A stretch of DNA of 64,000 nucleotides, taken from contig OX377204.1 of the NCBI GenBank assembly GCA_947396885.1, forward strand, positions 7,316,001-7,380,000, in the 5' to 3' direction. Position 1 is the stretch's first letter. Each line of letters begins with the position of its first letter. Shown piece by piece: positions 52,586-63,400 of this stretch. Both the position numbers and the translations under genes were made by a program. This stretch comes from Heligmosomoides polygyrus polygyrus (lineage: Eukaryota > Nematoda > Chromadorea > Rhabditida > Heligmosomidae). Below the pieces are notes generated by a model that saw only the letters and a program-made list of their open reading frames with translations, did no database searches and was not told the DNA's origin.

Positions 52586-53214
52586 TATATGAGCCTTTCG
52601 GGAACAAGGAGTCCATCTACTGGTCCCACCTACGTCTCTAGGCACGTGGATGGGACGCACGATTGAATTGTTCGCGATTCATTCCTCTATTCACTACCTG
52701 AAGACGCGCCACAAGGCCCTGCAACAAGCGGCACAAGATTCCTCTAACAAGAGAGTCCAAAGACCATACGATGGAGATCATGGCTTTCGGATAACCAATA
52801 AACAACGTTAGTAAGTTGCCTCCTTTTCTTCGGGCGCACTACAGTTACTGCTCCATGAAGATTCACAACCTGCCGGTGGAGCGAATGGGCAGCAGACCAT
52901 CAGACTAATTTAACCACTTCTCTCTAACTTATTCATTTGGTTTATAGCTAAGTGATGAGTCGGTTCATCTTTAATAACGATCACTGATTGTACGATATCT
53001 GAAATATAAAAGGTTCATCCGCACTCACCCTTTGTGAGCTGGTCAATGATGCCCTTCGCGGCTCTGAGCCTGAGCTGAAAAGTGAGTAAATTCAGAAGCA
53101 ACTGCGTTCCTGACTGGGTAGGGCGGAAAAAGTTTGGTTAAGCGAAACGTTTGATGGTGTAGTGATAGAGCCGTTTTAATATGTTCAGTGTTGCGAGGGT
53201 TAGCTAGCCATCTG

Positions 53215-53380
53215 GGGCCGGATTCATCAACGACTAACAGCACGTTAAAAGAGAAAATACAGCCAAAATTCCTGATGGTGCTGCTTGTCAAGCGATATAG
53301 TGAGACATTTCGCCGCGCTATCAGGGATTCGGCCGTATTTTCTCTATTGAATTACTGTAAGTCGTTGGCGAATCCGGCCT
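53215..53380. mobile_element. CTG-type palindromic MITE
   Basis: GGGCCGGATTCATCAACGAC start, inverse end; flanked by CTG at 53212-53214 and 53381-53383. Confidence 0.83.
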
Positions 53381-53924
53381 CTGATCAACATCATCGAAGT
53401 CATCGTGAAGGCATTCTTTATTATAAAGCTCCGAAGATAACAAAATTCAAGTCCTTCTTCAAGAAACTTCACAAGATGGCCAATTTTCCACACCTGTATC
53501 AAATATGGCCAAATACTGAGTCTGTGCTTCCACCGCGTCAGCGGGCCCGTTTTCCTAGAGGAATCTCTATTCCCTTCTAAGGGTCCTTCTAAGCGAATTT
53601 TAAATAGTTGCGCTAATTTGGGCGTAATGAACCACCAAGCAGTGCTAAAAAGTCTGCTTAAAAGTAACCTTCAAAGCTTGAACAAATCTCTTTATCCCTA
53701 CGATGTTAGTGCAGTAGTAGCGAAAAGGCATCGAGGTCTTCTGGATAACTTTTTATGCAGCTGGATCGCTGCAAGGAAGGAAGCTTAAAGAACTCCAAAG
53801 CAATGTAGTAGGGATGTCGATGAGATCCATTGCGCCCAAGGTAATGGTATTAAGAACGCTTCTTACTATTCTGCTTATCTAGGTACAGTGACTGCCTTGC
53901 ATTCTTTTATTTTATTATCGTACA

Positions 53925-55255
53925 GGTGCTCCGACACGCTTAACGGCGTGTTTCGCACTTGCGCGTTTCGCGCGACTTTGTAGCATCACTGACCTATGGA
54001 AAGTAGTTTTTGTAAAACATAAAATTCGCTAACATCTAGGACCTGGTGCGTGCTTTTTCGGTATCAAGCCTTTCACCACTTCGGTACCTTCATCATAAAC
54101 ATTCTCTCCGGACCGTCCATTAACGTCGTTGGTTTGTACTGTGCAGTACTTCTGACCCTCAGGTTGTTCCTCCGCAATCGTTCTCATGCTCAACAGTTAG
54201 CGTTTCAAGTTGTCGCTGACATGTCCTTCGAAGCCAGGTTCCCCTCCCTCGTTTCTTTTTACTGGATCTAACTGCTGGTCCGCCTTTACAGATCTTCACT
54301 TCCCCTCTTTAGTCCACCACCTTCCTGGTCCCAACTACTGGCCCACTTCTTTGTTTCCACTATTGACACCTACTGGTCACTGTTTGCTGGTTTCCGCGTT
54401 CTCTCCTCTTCTCCAGGTTGTTCCTCTCCTTCCAGGTCGCTCTCCTGGTCCACCATAGAGGTCCTCCTTACCGCCCTTCTCCACCATCCCCTTAGTGGTC
54501 CTCCCATGCTCACGGCACGGTCGTTGACACGTATTCAGGATCAGGATGCTTGCTGCGCGACGTAGGGGACCCGTTTTATGGATCAAGAAGCTCAGAAGCG
54601 CGCGCAGTCGCCGCTGTGTCGAGCATGAAGGGGCTATGCATATGGCAGATTCCTTCTTCTCCGTACAAATTCCCTTACGGCTCCCTTCTTGTTGGTTCCT
54701 CGTCCTGGTCCCGCCTCCAGGTCCCTTCTTTCAGATAGATTCCTCTCCCCCCCCCCCCGCCCCCCTCGGGATCCTCCCTACTACTTTACCCCAATTAGGT
54801 AGTCCTCCCAAGCTCACGACACGACGACGGCGAGCGCGAGCGAACGCCCATTGTGTGACATCGGTGTCACATCCTCTAAATCCTGTCTCTCTCAATGGTA
54901 GTGGATCCCCTTGCTGACCCTCCTTACTGTCCCCCCCCCCCCTGATTGGTAACCCCCTAATGACCCCTACATATTGCCTAAACTCTTCTTGGTGCCACCT
55001 CCTGCCCTGCTTCCTTGTCCCCCCCCCCATCCACCATCCTGATGGTGTCACTGCCTCCTGATCGCTGTCAGTTCTCCACCCTTAAAGCCCCTTCTACCCT
55101 TACCCCTTTAGTAGTCTCCTCATGCTAATGGCACGAAGTCGGCTCCTGAATCTCGACGGACTGCGCTTTCCCTGCTGCAGCAACATCCTACGTTTAATAG
55201 CAAATTTTGCCTGCGCTGTGGATGATGCGGCGTACCTCACTTAGGTTAGATCACT
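53925..55255 (-). repeat. 1.3-kb dispersed repeat (family D), inverse copy
   Basis: Starts ACAGGTGCTCCGACACGC, the inverse of the right end of 20780-22085, and ends near GCGGCGTACCTCACTTAGG, the inverse of its left end. The C-rich runs correspond to G-rich runs of the other copy. Confidence 0.65.
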
Positions 55256-55499
55256 CCACGGACAAACTCTTTATATATAGGTGGTGATTGTTTTTCTAAA
55301 GGTGTTTATGAACCTACCTCATTCTTCCTGTTTGTGAATTTGTTGGGTTTTTCGCGTCCTAAAATTTTGGACAGGTTAAAGATGGTCGTATCTATTGGTA
55401 TGCTTAAGTGCAGAATTGAAGCTGTTTCATTTATTAATGGACACTGTTGTTGCATATTCGTGAATTTCAGATCATAGCATTCAAAAATGTTTATTTATT

Positions 55500-56795
55500 T
55501 ATTTGTTTGTTATTAATACACTCATAAGGATGCGACAACATTGATCGAAATAAAGCCGCGAAAGAATTTCCCAGACAAGCAGGCACAAAAAAAAGAACTC
55601 ATAACTCAATTACAATTAGCGAAAAACATTAAATTAAACATTAAAAACAACATCAACTTTATAACAAATAGATCTTTTCAAGTTAGAGTCAACGAATCAT
55701 TTTCTGAACCACTTCCAGCTACTAGCGGTGTCTCTCAAGGAGGTGTTCTCTCCCCAATTCTTTTCAATATTTACACTTCTGAGATTCCCTATCTGATCGA
55801 TCAATATGTGTATCCTGCAAAGTGTTTGCTGATGATATAAAAATTTACAAAAATATCGTCGGTGTGGACGACCATGTTGTTCTTCAATCTGCAATTAATA
55901 CTATTGTGGACTGGTCAGCAATGTGGAACCTTCCACTATCAGGGCAAAAAAACACAGTACTACACCTTGGTGAGCAAGTTAACAGAAAGATCTATCACCT
56001 TGGTGAAGTTCAGCTTAGGAGTACAACTACTTTACGTGACCTGGGATTTATTACAGACTTTACACTGTCGTTTGAAGAACATTGCAAATCGATAGCAAAG
56101 AGAGGGGATGGCATTGTGCATAGCATCTTTAAGTCACTAAGAACAAATTCAGTCATCCACATGCTGCTAGCCTACAAAGCATATGTTCGGCCTGTGCTTG
56201 AATATGGTACCACTGTGTTTAGCCCTAAGTATAAGCGAGAAATTGCTAAGCTAGAGTCTGTGCAAAACAGTTTCAAAAGAGAGCTCTGGATAAGAGCACA
56301 CGGCGTTGATTACACCATCACTCCCCCTGCCGCTGAAAGGAACAAGATCTTCAAGTTGCAGTCTCTTGCTTGCCGAAGAAGACGATACGATTTAATCACA
56401 ATGTATATGTTGATAAATGATACTTTGGGTCTTCGTCTCCGAGATTTCTATACTGTATCACCATCCAGCGCTAGAGGTGATCAAAGTAAGATATAAATAC
56501 CGAGAGCTAGATCTAATGTAAGATCGGCTTTTTTTACACATCGGGCTGGCTCTGGTCGTGAGTTCCTAAAGTTCTCTAAGAAAATCGTTGTGCCAAATTC
56601 ATTGAAGCAACACAAAGGCTTATTGACCGGTATCTCCAAGAAGCTTCTTAATGGCTTGCCGAGTTGTTGGTGTTTGTACTAGTTTTCGCAATCTGTGTTT
56701 TTCTGTTCATTAACATGATCTTGTTTGTTTGTTTTCGTTTTAACCTGCATGATTGTTCACGTACAAAATAAATAAATAAATAAATAAATAAAGGC
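55500..56795 (+). pseudogene. CR1-like non-LTR retrotransposon, 3' half, frameshifted
   Basis: 55604-55815 encodes TSGVSQGGVLSPILFNIY (motif B region of reverse transcriptase). After a frameshift near 55815 the frame from 55822 gives FADDIKIYKNIVG (catalytic box intact), LRDLGFITDFTLSFEEHC and YVRPVLEYGTTVFSP. A stop near 56494 precedes a decayed C-terminus (VVPNSLKQHKGLLTG). The element ends in (AAAT)n at 56767-56793. It is a different subfamily from the element at 49.4 kb. Confidence 0.83.
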
Positions 56796-57278
56796 TATCG
56801 AGAGCATTGAGGAGAAGGAGGCCTACTCTCTGTGAACCTGCGCTGTAAAGGGAGAAAATAACCAGAGGAAGAGTAGGACAGCCAAAACCACAAGTGACTT
56901 GCTCACTACAGAAAATCAGATCAGCTTGCCATGGTAAGCTATGGTGTCACAATGCACCGCAGTATAGGAAAAGTAACTGAGTAATAAGTGCTATATATTG
57001 CCTATGAAGATGACTATCCGTAGGCAAGTTGCATAAGTATGAGACCGCACTTTTGCCGGATGCTTGAAACAAGCTGTCAGAAACTGACAGTATTATTATG
57101 AAGTGATCCCGAGGCACTTGAAGATCTAACAGTAAATAAACCATCAAAGTGATGGTGCTCCAGACCTCCATTGCATTAGAACCACGACAAGGTGCCTGAT
57201 GGGAAAACTAATTTATCTTGAACGTGGTGCTCCTTGGACATTGCTAAGCATTGAAAACGCATGGGACTGTGCGTGATG

Positions 57279-57750
57279 TATAGGGTGCGGCGCTTAAATT
57301 TAGATTCAAATTTCCCGCCATACCGTTATTCCACCAAATGTCGGAATTTGCCTCCTTGAAAGTCAGGAGCCTCTAGTAAACAGTCCTAACTTCAAAATCG
57401 CCTCGATTTTGCATGCAAGACAAGGTAGAAATGAAGAGCCGCGATTCTCGAAAGTATTCGCGCTGGGTTATCGCCAGCTGAAATAATTCGAATCTTCGGG
57501 AACGCGAGATTAACCGTTTACAATGTTATGGCCAGGTACAGTGCTTCTGAGAAGTATGGGGAAGGTTCCGCAAACTCAGCGAGGAAACGGGAACGCGTGT
57601 CAGCCACTGCGGCAGTCGTGGAAATGGCTCAGGCGCTGATTCGAAGGGCATTAAAAGGGCAAACTGTCACAAACATTCCAGTAAACTTTATTTTTTCGGA
57701 GATGTTACACCGTAAAGTTGACGTCGAAAATCGGACAGAACTCATGTGAT
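57279..57750 (+). pseudogene. Tc1/mariner (maT-like) N-terminal transposase remnant
   Basis: A possible left end, TA|TAGGGTGCGGCGCTTAAA, lies at 57279. From about 57445 the frame reads RAGLSPAEIIRIFGNARLTV and YNVMARY, the first DNA-binding helix-turn-helix of such transposases, then a basic ARKRERVSATAAVVEMAQAL and ALIRRALKG (second helix-turn-helix). No catalytic domain or right end is seen, so this is a fragment. Confidence 0.6.
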
Positions 57751-58239
57751 AATCAACTAAACTAATCCAATAAAACGATAATGATACCTTCCCACATTCT
57801 CTTCGATGTTGATTCGAGCTGAAAATGTAGCAGTTAGGCAAAAACTATTTTTCTTCTAAAAACCAGCGTGAAAAAGACCCGTTTCTAGACGTGGCGGCAT
57901 GATTACGGTTTTGAGACGTTCTAAAGGAAATTGCTTTCTGATGACTTTCACTCTCGGGCGTAAAATCTTCTTCCAGTATTCCTTCCTTATCCGATTTTCT
58001 ACCACTTCTTCCTGTGGTGTCAAAACCTGAAATACGTCTCACATAGTGGGCAATACATGGCGACTCTTCCCGCTCAGTGTCATGGTAGCCTTACATCATC
58101 ATTACTGTGATTAGGTATCGTTGTTTGCAGCTGCCTGGTTAATCTATGAGAAGTTTTTTTTCTATTTTAATGTTCGCTTTGACTTCAGAAACATCAAGAT
58201 TGTTTGAAAAAACGTTCAGTTTGACGGACGTGAGAATGG

Positions 58240-59765
58240 TACAACCCTCTTGCTTCCCCAGCCAAAGTAGGAAATCATGAGATGAACAAAACTGCTTTTC
58301 TCTGCTGATGTGTTTGGCTTTGCTCGGCCACTTACTATCTTAAACACATTTGGGCTTGTGTTTAGGGCCTGCTTCATTATAATGGCATACACAAGCTTCA
58401 TTCTACTATAGCGGCTCGGATGAAAATCTTGCCTGAAATTTGCCTACATTCAGACTGACCTGTTGTCGGTAACAAATTCTGGATCTCCTCCAGAAGAGAG
58501 TGAGTTCCATATTGTGACCATTTTTAAAACAAAGTCATATGGTGGCCACTTACTCGATAAAGTTCGTTTTCTGTTGCTTGAGCTTGCACTTGTGCTTGGT
58601 GGATCTTTTTCTTTTTCCGACGTTTCTTTCCTAATCGAAGCCCTTAATAGCTACCGTTGTATAGTCTACACATTCTTCCAGCAACGTGTTCAATATTTGT
58701 CAGTTGCTAGAAAGAACCTTTTGGAATTCCTTGCTTCTTTGTTACTGGCTTCCTCCCTATCGCTAACCTTTTGGTTGTTTCTGGGTTTATAACAGTCACT
58801 GAGAAGAAGTAGAGTCGTAACACCTGAGATAGACGTCATCGATATGAAAATCAACAAATCTCCTAACCCAATGTTTGTTTCACGCGTTTTATGGACTGGG
58901 CCTTCAATTCGGAATATTCCATACTAAGGTAGTCGGAATTTTCCTTGAACAAAAATTTGGTATATTGTATTTGAAAAATGGTACTAGGTCGCAGTGATAC
59001 TTTGGGGCAGTGTGTATAGCTCGAATTTACAAAAAGACGAGAACATGGCAAATATTCCCGAAATAAAGGTGCGTGCATCAAGGTGAAAAGGAGTAGCGGT
59101 TATCGCATCTATCCCGATTTGATTCAACATTCGCGACCCATTCAGGCAGGTCTGGAGGTAGTGAATTCGTGCCAGATTTTGTGACTTGGGAAGAGTATAG
59201 CAGAGATGCTTCGATCCCATCACCATTGCAAGTCTATGTATGTATAGGCCGAATACCCATCCACCATTGCTCCACAGTACCCCGCGGAAGACGGATCCGT
59301 AACTTCATTTCGCGAATCTTCGTTTCAGATTGGAAATAGATGTTCACAGCGTTCAAAGCTGCATGCGCTGATACGCATTTCAACTCAATGTCCCCTGTCG
59401 ACCCGTTCTTTTCTTTAACAACCGCTAGATTGCAGCCTAATCGGAATCAATTGGTTGATACCGATGAGTCGAATCATTGTTATTGCGGCAGATTCTACGG
59501 TCTTGAAGCGGCAGTGCTGTGAAAAGAATTCGCCGCGCAAGAAGCGCAACGCCCCAATATACCTGACGCGCCGTCATGGCGCGACAGGCACCGGTGCCGA
59601 ATAATGGCGACCGGCACTAGTCAGCTGGAAACGTCACTGACGAGTTGGAATTTGGAAGACGTGTATGACACCAGTGCAGCATAACTGTCGTTATAGAGCT
59701 TGCGCGCAATGATATGTGAGAGACGTCGAGCATGAATGAGGGACGATTCCCCAGAGTGAACTTGA
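58240..59765. other. Unassigned sequence
   Basis: A 109-codon frame (58463-58792) is Phe/Leu/Ser-rich with no motif; I do not call it. GAATTTGGAAGACGTGTATG at 59648 is another occurrence of the family D motif. Confidence 0.3.
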
Positions 59766-59769
59766 TGTC

Positions 59770-59830
59770 TAAGCCCTAGTTTATACTTGTGCCGCCACGC
59801 GGCGCGGCGCCACGATCGCCAGGGGGCTAA
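59770..59830. mobile_element. TWA-type MITE, left end only
   Basis: GCCCTAGTTTATACTTGTGC and CGCGGCGCGGC match the element at 24755; the rest is missing and replaced by GGGCTAA repeats. Confidence 0.6.
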
Positions 59831-59847
59831 GGGGGGCTAAGGGCTAA

Positions 59848-59981
59848 GGCCCCGTTTATACTTCGTCGCGGCGCGACGCGACGCCACGTATAATGGCCAT
59901 ATTGATTGTGCGACGCTATCGATCAATTTGGCCCCATTGCGTGGCCATCGCGTCGCGCCGCGACGAAGTATAAACGGGTCC
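59848..59981. mobile_element. TWA-type hairpin MITE
   Basis: GGCCCCGTTTATACTTCGTC with inverse GACGAAGTATAAACGGGTCC; TAA at 59845-59847 and 59982-59984. Arms pair almost perfectly. Confidence 0.86.
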
Positions 59982-60288
59982 TAAAGGGTTTTAGCCGTCT
60001 TATATTTTGCTGTAGAAATAATCAAATCAATCAGTCAGTATTTAAAACTTTAAAGGATTCTATTCCGTTCTTGTAAAATGCCTTCCTCAGTGAACAAAAC
60101 TACGCGCGATTCCCTACAATGTCGAAACCGCGCCTGGCAAGAAGAACCGGCGCAATGCGCCGAAGAGGGGGCAGCCCATCAGCACTCAAACATAAGTACG
60201 TGGCATTTCCCACGTGTAGCACGAGTTCTTACCCGTTTAGTTCGTGCGAGACGCAGCGTTTGTCCTACGTCCTTCTCGTTGCAACCTG

Positions 60289-60345
60289 GGACCGGATTCT
60301 TCAACGACTTACATAACTTTAACAGAGAATTTACAGCGCGAAACG
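60289..60345. mobile_element. CTG-type MITE, one end only
   Basis: GGACCGGATTCTTCAACGAC and TTACATAACTTTAACAGAGA match the left end of the family; CTG precedes at 60286-60288. The right half is absent. Confidence 0.6.
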
Positions 60346-60499
60346 GCACAATGATAACGCGGAGGGCAGCCCATGGGCTTCGACCGACTTAGGCCTATGG
60401 TATAATCTTGCGGAAATACCCGCGAAACGTCCGCGGACGGAAGATGCACCGCGGAAGGCGGTCGCCGACCAGTACGGTCGGCGGCCGTCGTCTCTGACT

Positions 60500-61000
60500 T
60501 CAACATAGCGTTCTGGTGCAAGCACCTAGTTTGAATTCACTTTAATTTTCTTGGCAGGTCTACTAATGGATGGCGTCTCTCGAATCCCCCCGTCCTCCGT
60601 TTCTATTAGTTTTTGATTTGTTCGTTATACACTCCTTACGTTATCCCTACATGTGCTTAAATTCATTTCTTTACATCTCACGCATTATTGGGAACTTGCA
60701 AGTTGAAAGCTGCTCCTCGTCCAGTGTCAATAAGTATATATAACCAACCTGCTAAAAGCACGTCTAGTAGCCCAATCATCCGTCCGCCCAGATCAACTGT
60801 TCATTTCAGGAATGAACATTACTTTTGATGGGTGGATATGCAGTTATTGCAGTTATTATGATTCTTATCACAACTATTTCTGGCGCAAATAGGCTCGGAG
60901 GGGTCGTCTTGCAGGATGGTTCTGAGGAATGTTTTGCGTTGTACGAAATTAAAAATCTTACGCTGAACTGCTCTGTTCCACCCCTATTTTATTAATTGTG
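60500..61000. other. Unassigned sequence
   Basis: No gene seen. GCGCAAATAGGCTCGGAGG near 60883 matches 26466-26482, so part is a dispersed repeat. Confidence 0.3.
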
Positions 61001-61174
61001 GGAAGTTGTGAATAAGGGTGACGATGTCATGGCAACCAATTTCACCTATACTTCTCCTGTAGGGATCATACTCTATAATAACGCGCTAAGCGATGAGTCA
61101 TACTATCGATCGGCGCCGCCGCAGAAATTAGCGGGGAAAGTAGGGAAAAAAGGGGGAGGGGGGGGGGATTGCGA

Positions 61175-61475
61175 CACGAAAATAGCGGAAAATACTCCGA
61201 CGTTTTCTACCTGCCTGAGAACTTCGGCCCTGGAGCAATCAAGGTCGCTGAACACGAATCTGAGGTTCCCTTGTGAAGTATCGATCGCCGTAAATCGTAT
61301 TGATCAAATTGTCGAATTTTTGTGAATGTCGTTCATCCGGTCCGAAGCGTTAGCCCTGGGAGTGATCGAGGTCGCTCAACAAGAATCTGAAGTTCGTTTT
61401 TAAAGTCTCGATCGCCACCAATCGATACTGATTAAATTATTGGGCGCGAAAATAGCGGAGAATACCCAGACGTCT
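61175..61475 (+). repeat. Two-unit tandem repeat of about 140-250 bp
   Basis: GAAAATAGCGGA, AATACTCCGACG/AATACCCAGACG and AAGGTCGCTGAACACGAATC/GAGGTCGCTCAACAAGAATC occur twice. No coding role. Confidence 0.55.
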
Positions 61476-61479
61476 TCTA

Positions 61480-61830
61480 CGTGTGAGGGAATTCAGAAGA
61501 CGTGCCGAAGACGTCGTCCGCTAAGGGTGGATCATTGAGGGGGACCAGTACCAGTAATGGAGGATGAGGGGGACCAGTACCAATAATGGAGGACCATTTC
61601 GCTAGGGGAGAGCCAGTAGTGAGGAACCAATGGACCGCCCTATCTTACTATACACTGTACGTTCTGCGAGCCTTTTGTACTCCTAGGTAGGGAGAAAAAA
61701 GCTGTAAAAGTAGAGCAGCTAACTTGATGTAGTTGTTCTTAGCTTAGTGATACTGCAACATCGCGCGAAGCGGGCAAGTGCGAGGCACTCCGATAGGCGT
61801 GACGGAGCACTTGTTAAATATTTAAGGTCC
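61480..61830 (+). repeat. Family D, 3' partial copy
   Basis: GAATTCAGAAGACGTG, GGGGGACCAGTACCA repeats and the end GCGAGGCACTCCGATAGG...GGAGCACTTGTTAAAT match the right part of 20780-22085. Confidence 0.6.
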
Positions 61831-62189
61831 TGACTACGAATTTGTCACTCTTTCTCTAAATTACCAATTCCTCGTGCACTACTCCCCATTTCAAAGTGGA
61901 CGGTTGGAAAATAATTTTGGCCACATGCGGGGAGAAAGCGATTCGATTGTGACGTCTACAGCGCTTCTCATTCAAACCTATCTTAAGGTGATGTTTGGGC
62001 ATTTTTTCTTTCTCTCATCGACCTCTGAAATCGTGAAAGTACGGTGGTGCCGGCTATTCTGTGTACATCTCTTTACTTACACGTTCCCACCATAACCTAC
62101 TGCAGTCTATATCGCTTCACCGAAACAGGTTGCTAGGTAGGTGATCAGCATCGGAAATAACCTTCCTGGGCGATTTTGAGCGACTTTTT

Positions 62190-63400
62190 TGATGAGATAC
62201 ACCTGACACGGTTGCAACAGTTGTTGCTACTGTTGAGACGCGATGGACTTCGCGTAAAGCGTGAAAGGTGTGAGTTTATGAAAACGGGGATGGGTTCCTT
62301 GGTCACATTGTTGATGCAACCGGGATAAGACCATCACTGAAGAAGGTGCAGGCAATGCCGAACTTGCCAGAGCCAAAAAATTTGAAGGAGGTGGAATCCT
62401 TCATGTGAATGGTGCAATATTATGGGAAATTTGTCACACATTTGGCTACATTAACTGCTACGATAAATGGCCTGAGAAGAAAGGGCACCACATGGATGTG
62501 GGGAGCAGAATAGGCGTCTGCATTTAAGAAGATAAGCAAAGGTTAATACAGGCTGACTACTAGCTCACTACAATCCTAATGTTCCCGTAGTGCTAGCTAC
62601 AGATGCGCCGGAATATGGTCTGAGAGCGGTGATGAGAATAAAATCTACCACCACAGAGAAGTTGATAGAAGCCCTGCTTATATATTCGTGGTGCACGGTC
62701 TGGCAGAGTAGATCGTGGCGAGCAATGGGCCACAATTCGCCTCTAAACTGTTCCGCGAATTTTGTAAATGTAGGAACGTAGAATTGAGTTTGACACCGCC
62801 GTATCATCCAAATTCAAATGGAGTAGCGAAGAGGTCCATGCAAACGTTCAAATAAGGTCTTTGGTAAGGTGCTGCAAAAGTATAGAGTGACACCTCATCC
62901 TGTGACTGGGAAATCGCCTTGTGAACTCTTAATGGGAAGACCGCTGAGGACTACTTTAGATATTTTGAAGACGGCCTCAGGGTTGGTTCCACATAATGCA
63001 TATAGAGACAAGATGAAGCAGTGTTATGATCAGCATACGTGTCAGAGAACGTTTAAGGTTGGACAGGAGGTTTACTTGAGGAACTACCTGTTCAAGGGTG
63101 AAAAATGGGTTCCCGGAATTGTGATCGAAGTACTGGGCGAAAATACTTGTTAGGTGCACTATGGCATCGAAGTAGAAAGGCGCACACTGATCGCATAAAC
63201 CCTAAGGTGAATTTTTTGTCTAGAAAGCCCTGAAGATGGAGCTTTCGAGAAAAGATTGGTCCCGTCATCAAAGGTTACGCGCCGTCCGAAGTCGGTAGAG
63301 ACTGAAGGTAGGGCGGATAAGGCACCAGCGGGACTACGAAGGTCAACACGTAAAGCTCGATCAACGTGGAAAATGACCGACTTCAGAGCCTCGAAGATGA
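62190..63400 (+). pseudogene. Decayed Ty3/gypsy-like LTR retrotransposon pol
   Basis: Scattered frames follow pol order. 62330-62520 has LPEPKNLKEVESF and VQYYGKFVTHLA (end of reverse transcriptase). 62585-62640 has VVLATDAPEYGLRAV (start of RNase H). 62730-62845 has NGPQFASKLFREFCK and LTPPYHPNSNGVAKRSMQT (integrase core). 62869-63153 has the integrase C-terminal part with GKSPCELLMGRPLRT and FKVGQEVYLRNY. The Ser-Thr-Arg tail LRRSTRKARSTWK near 63340 is the usual pol end. Stops and frameshifts interrupt all parts; no LTR pair is seen. The open frame to 63741 is of unknown origin. Confidence 0.8.
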
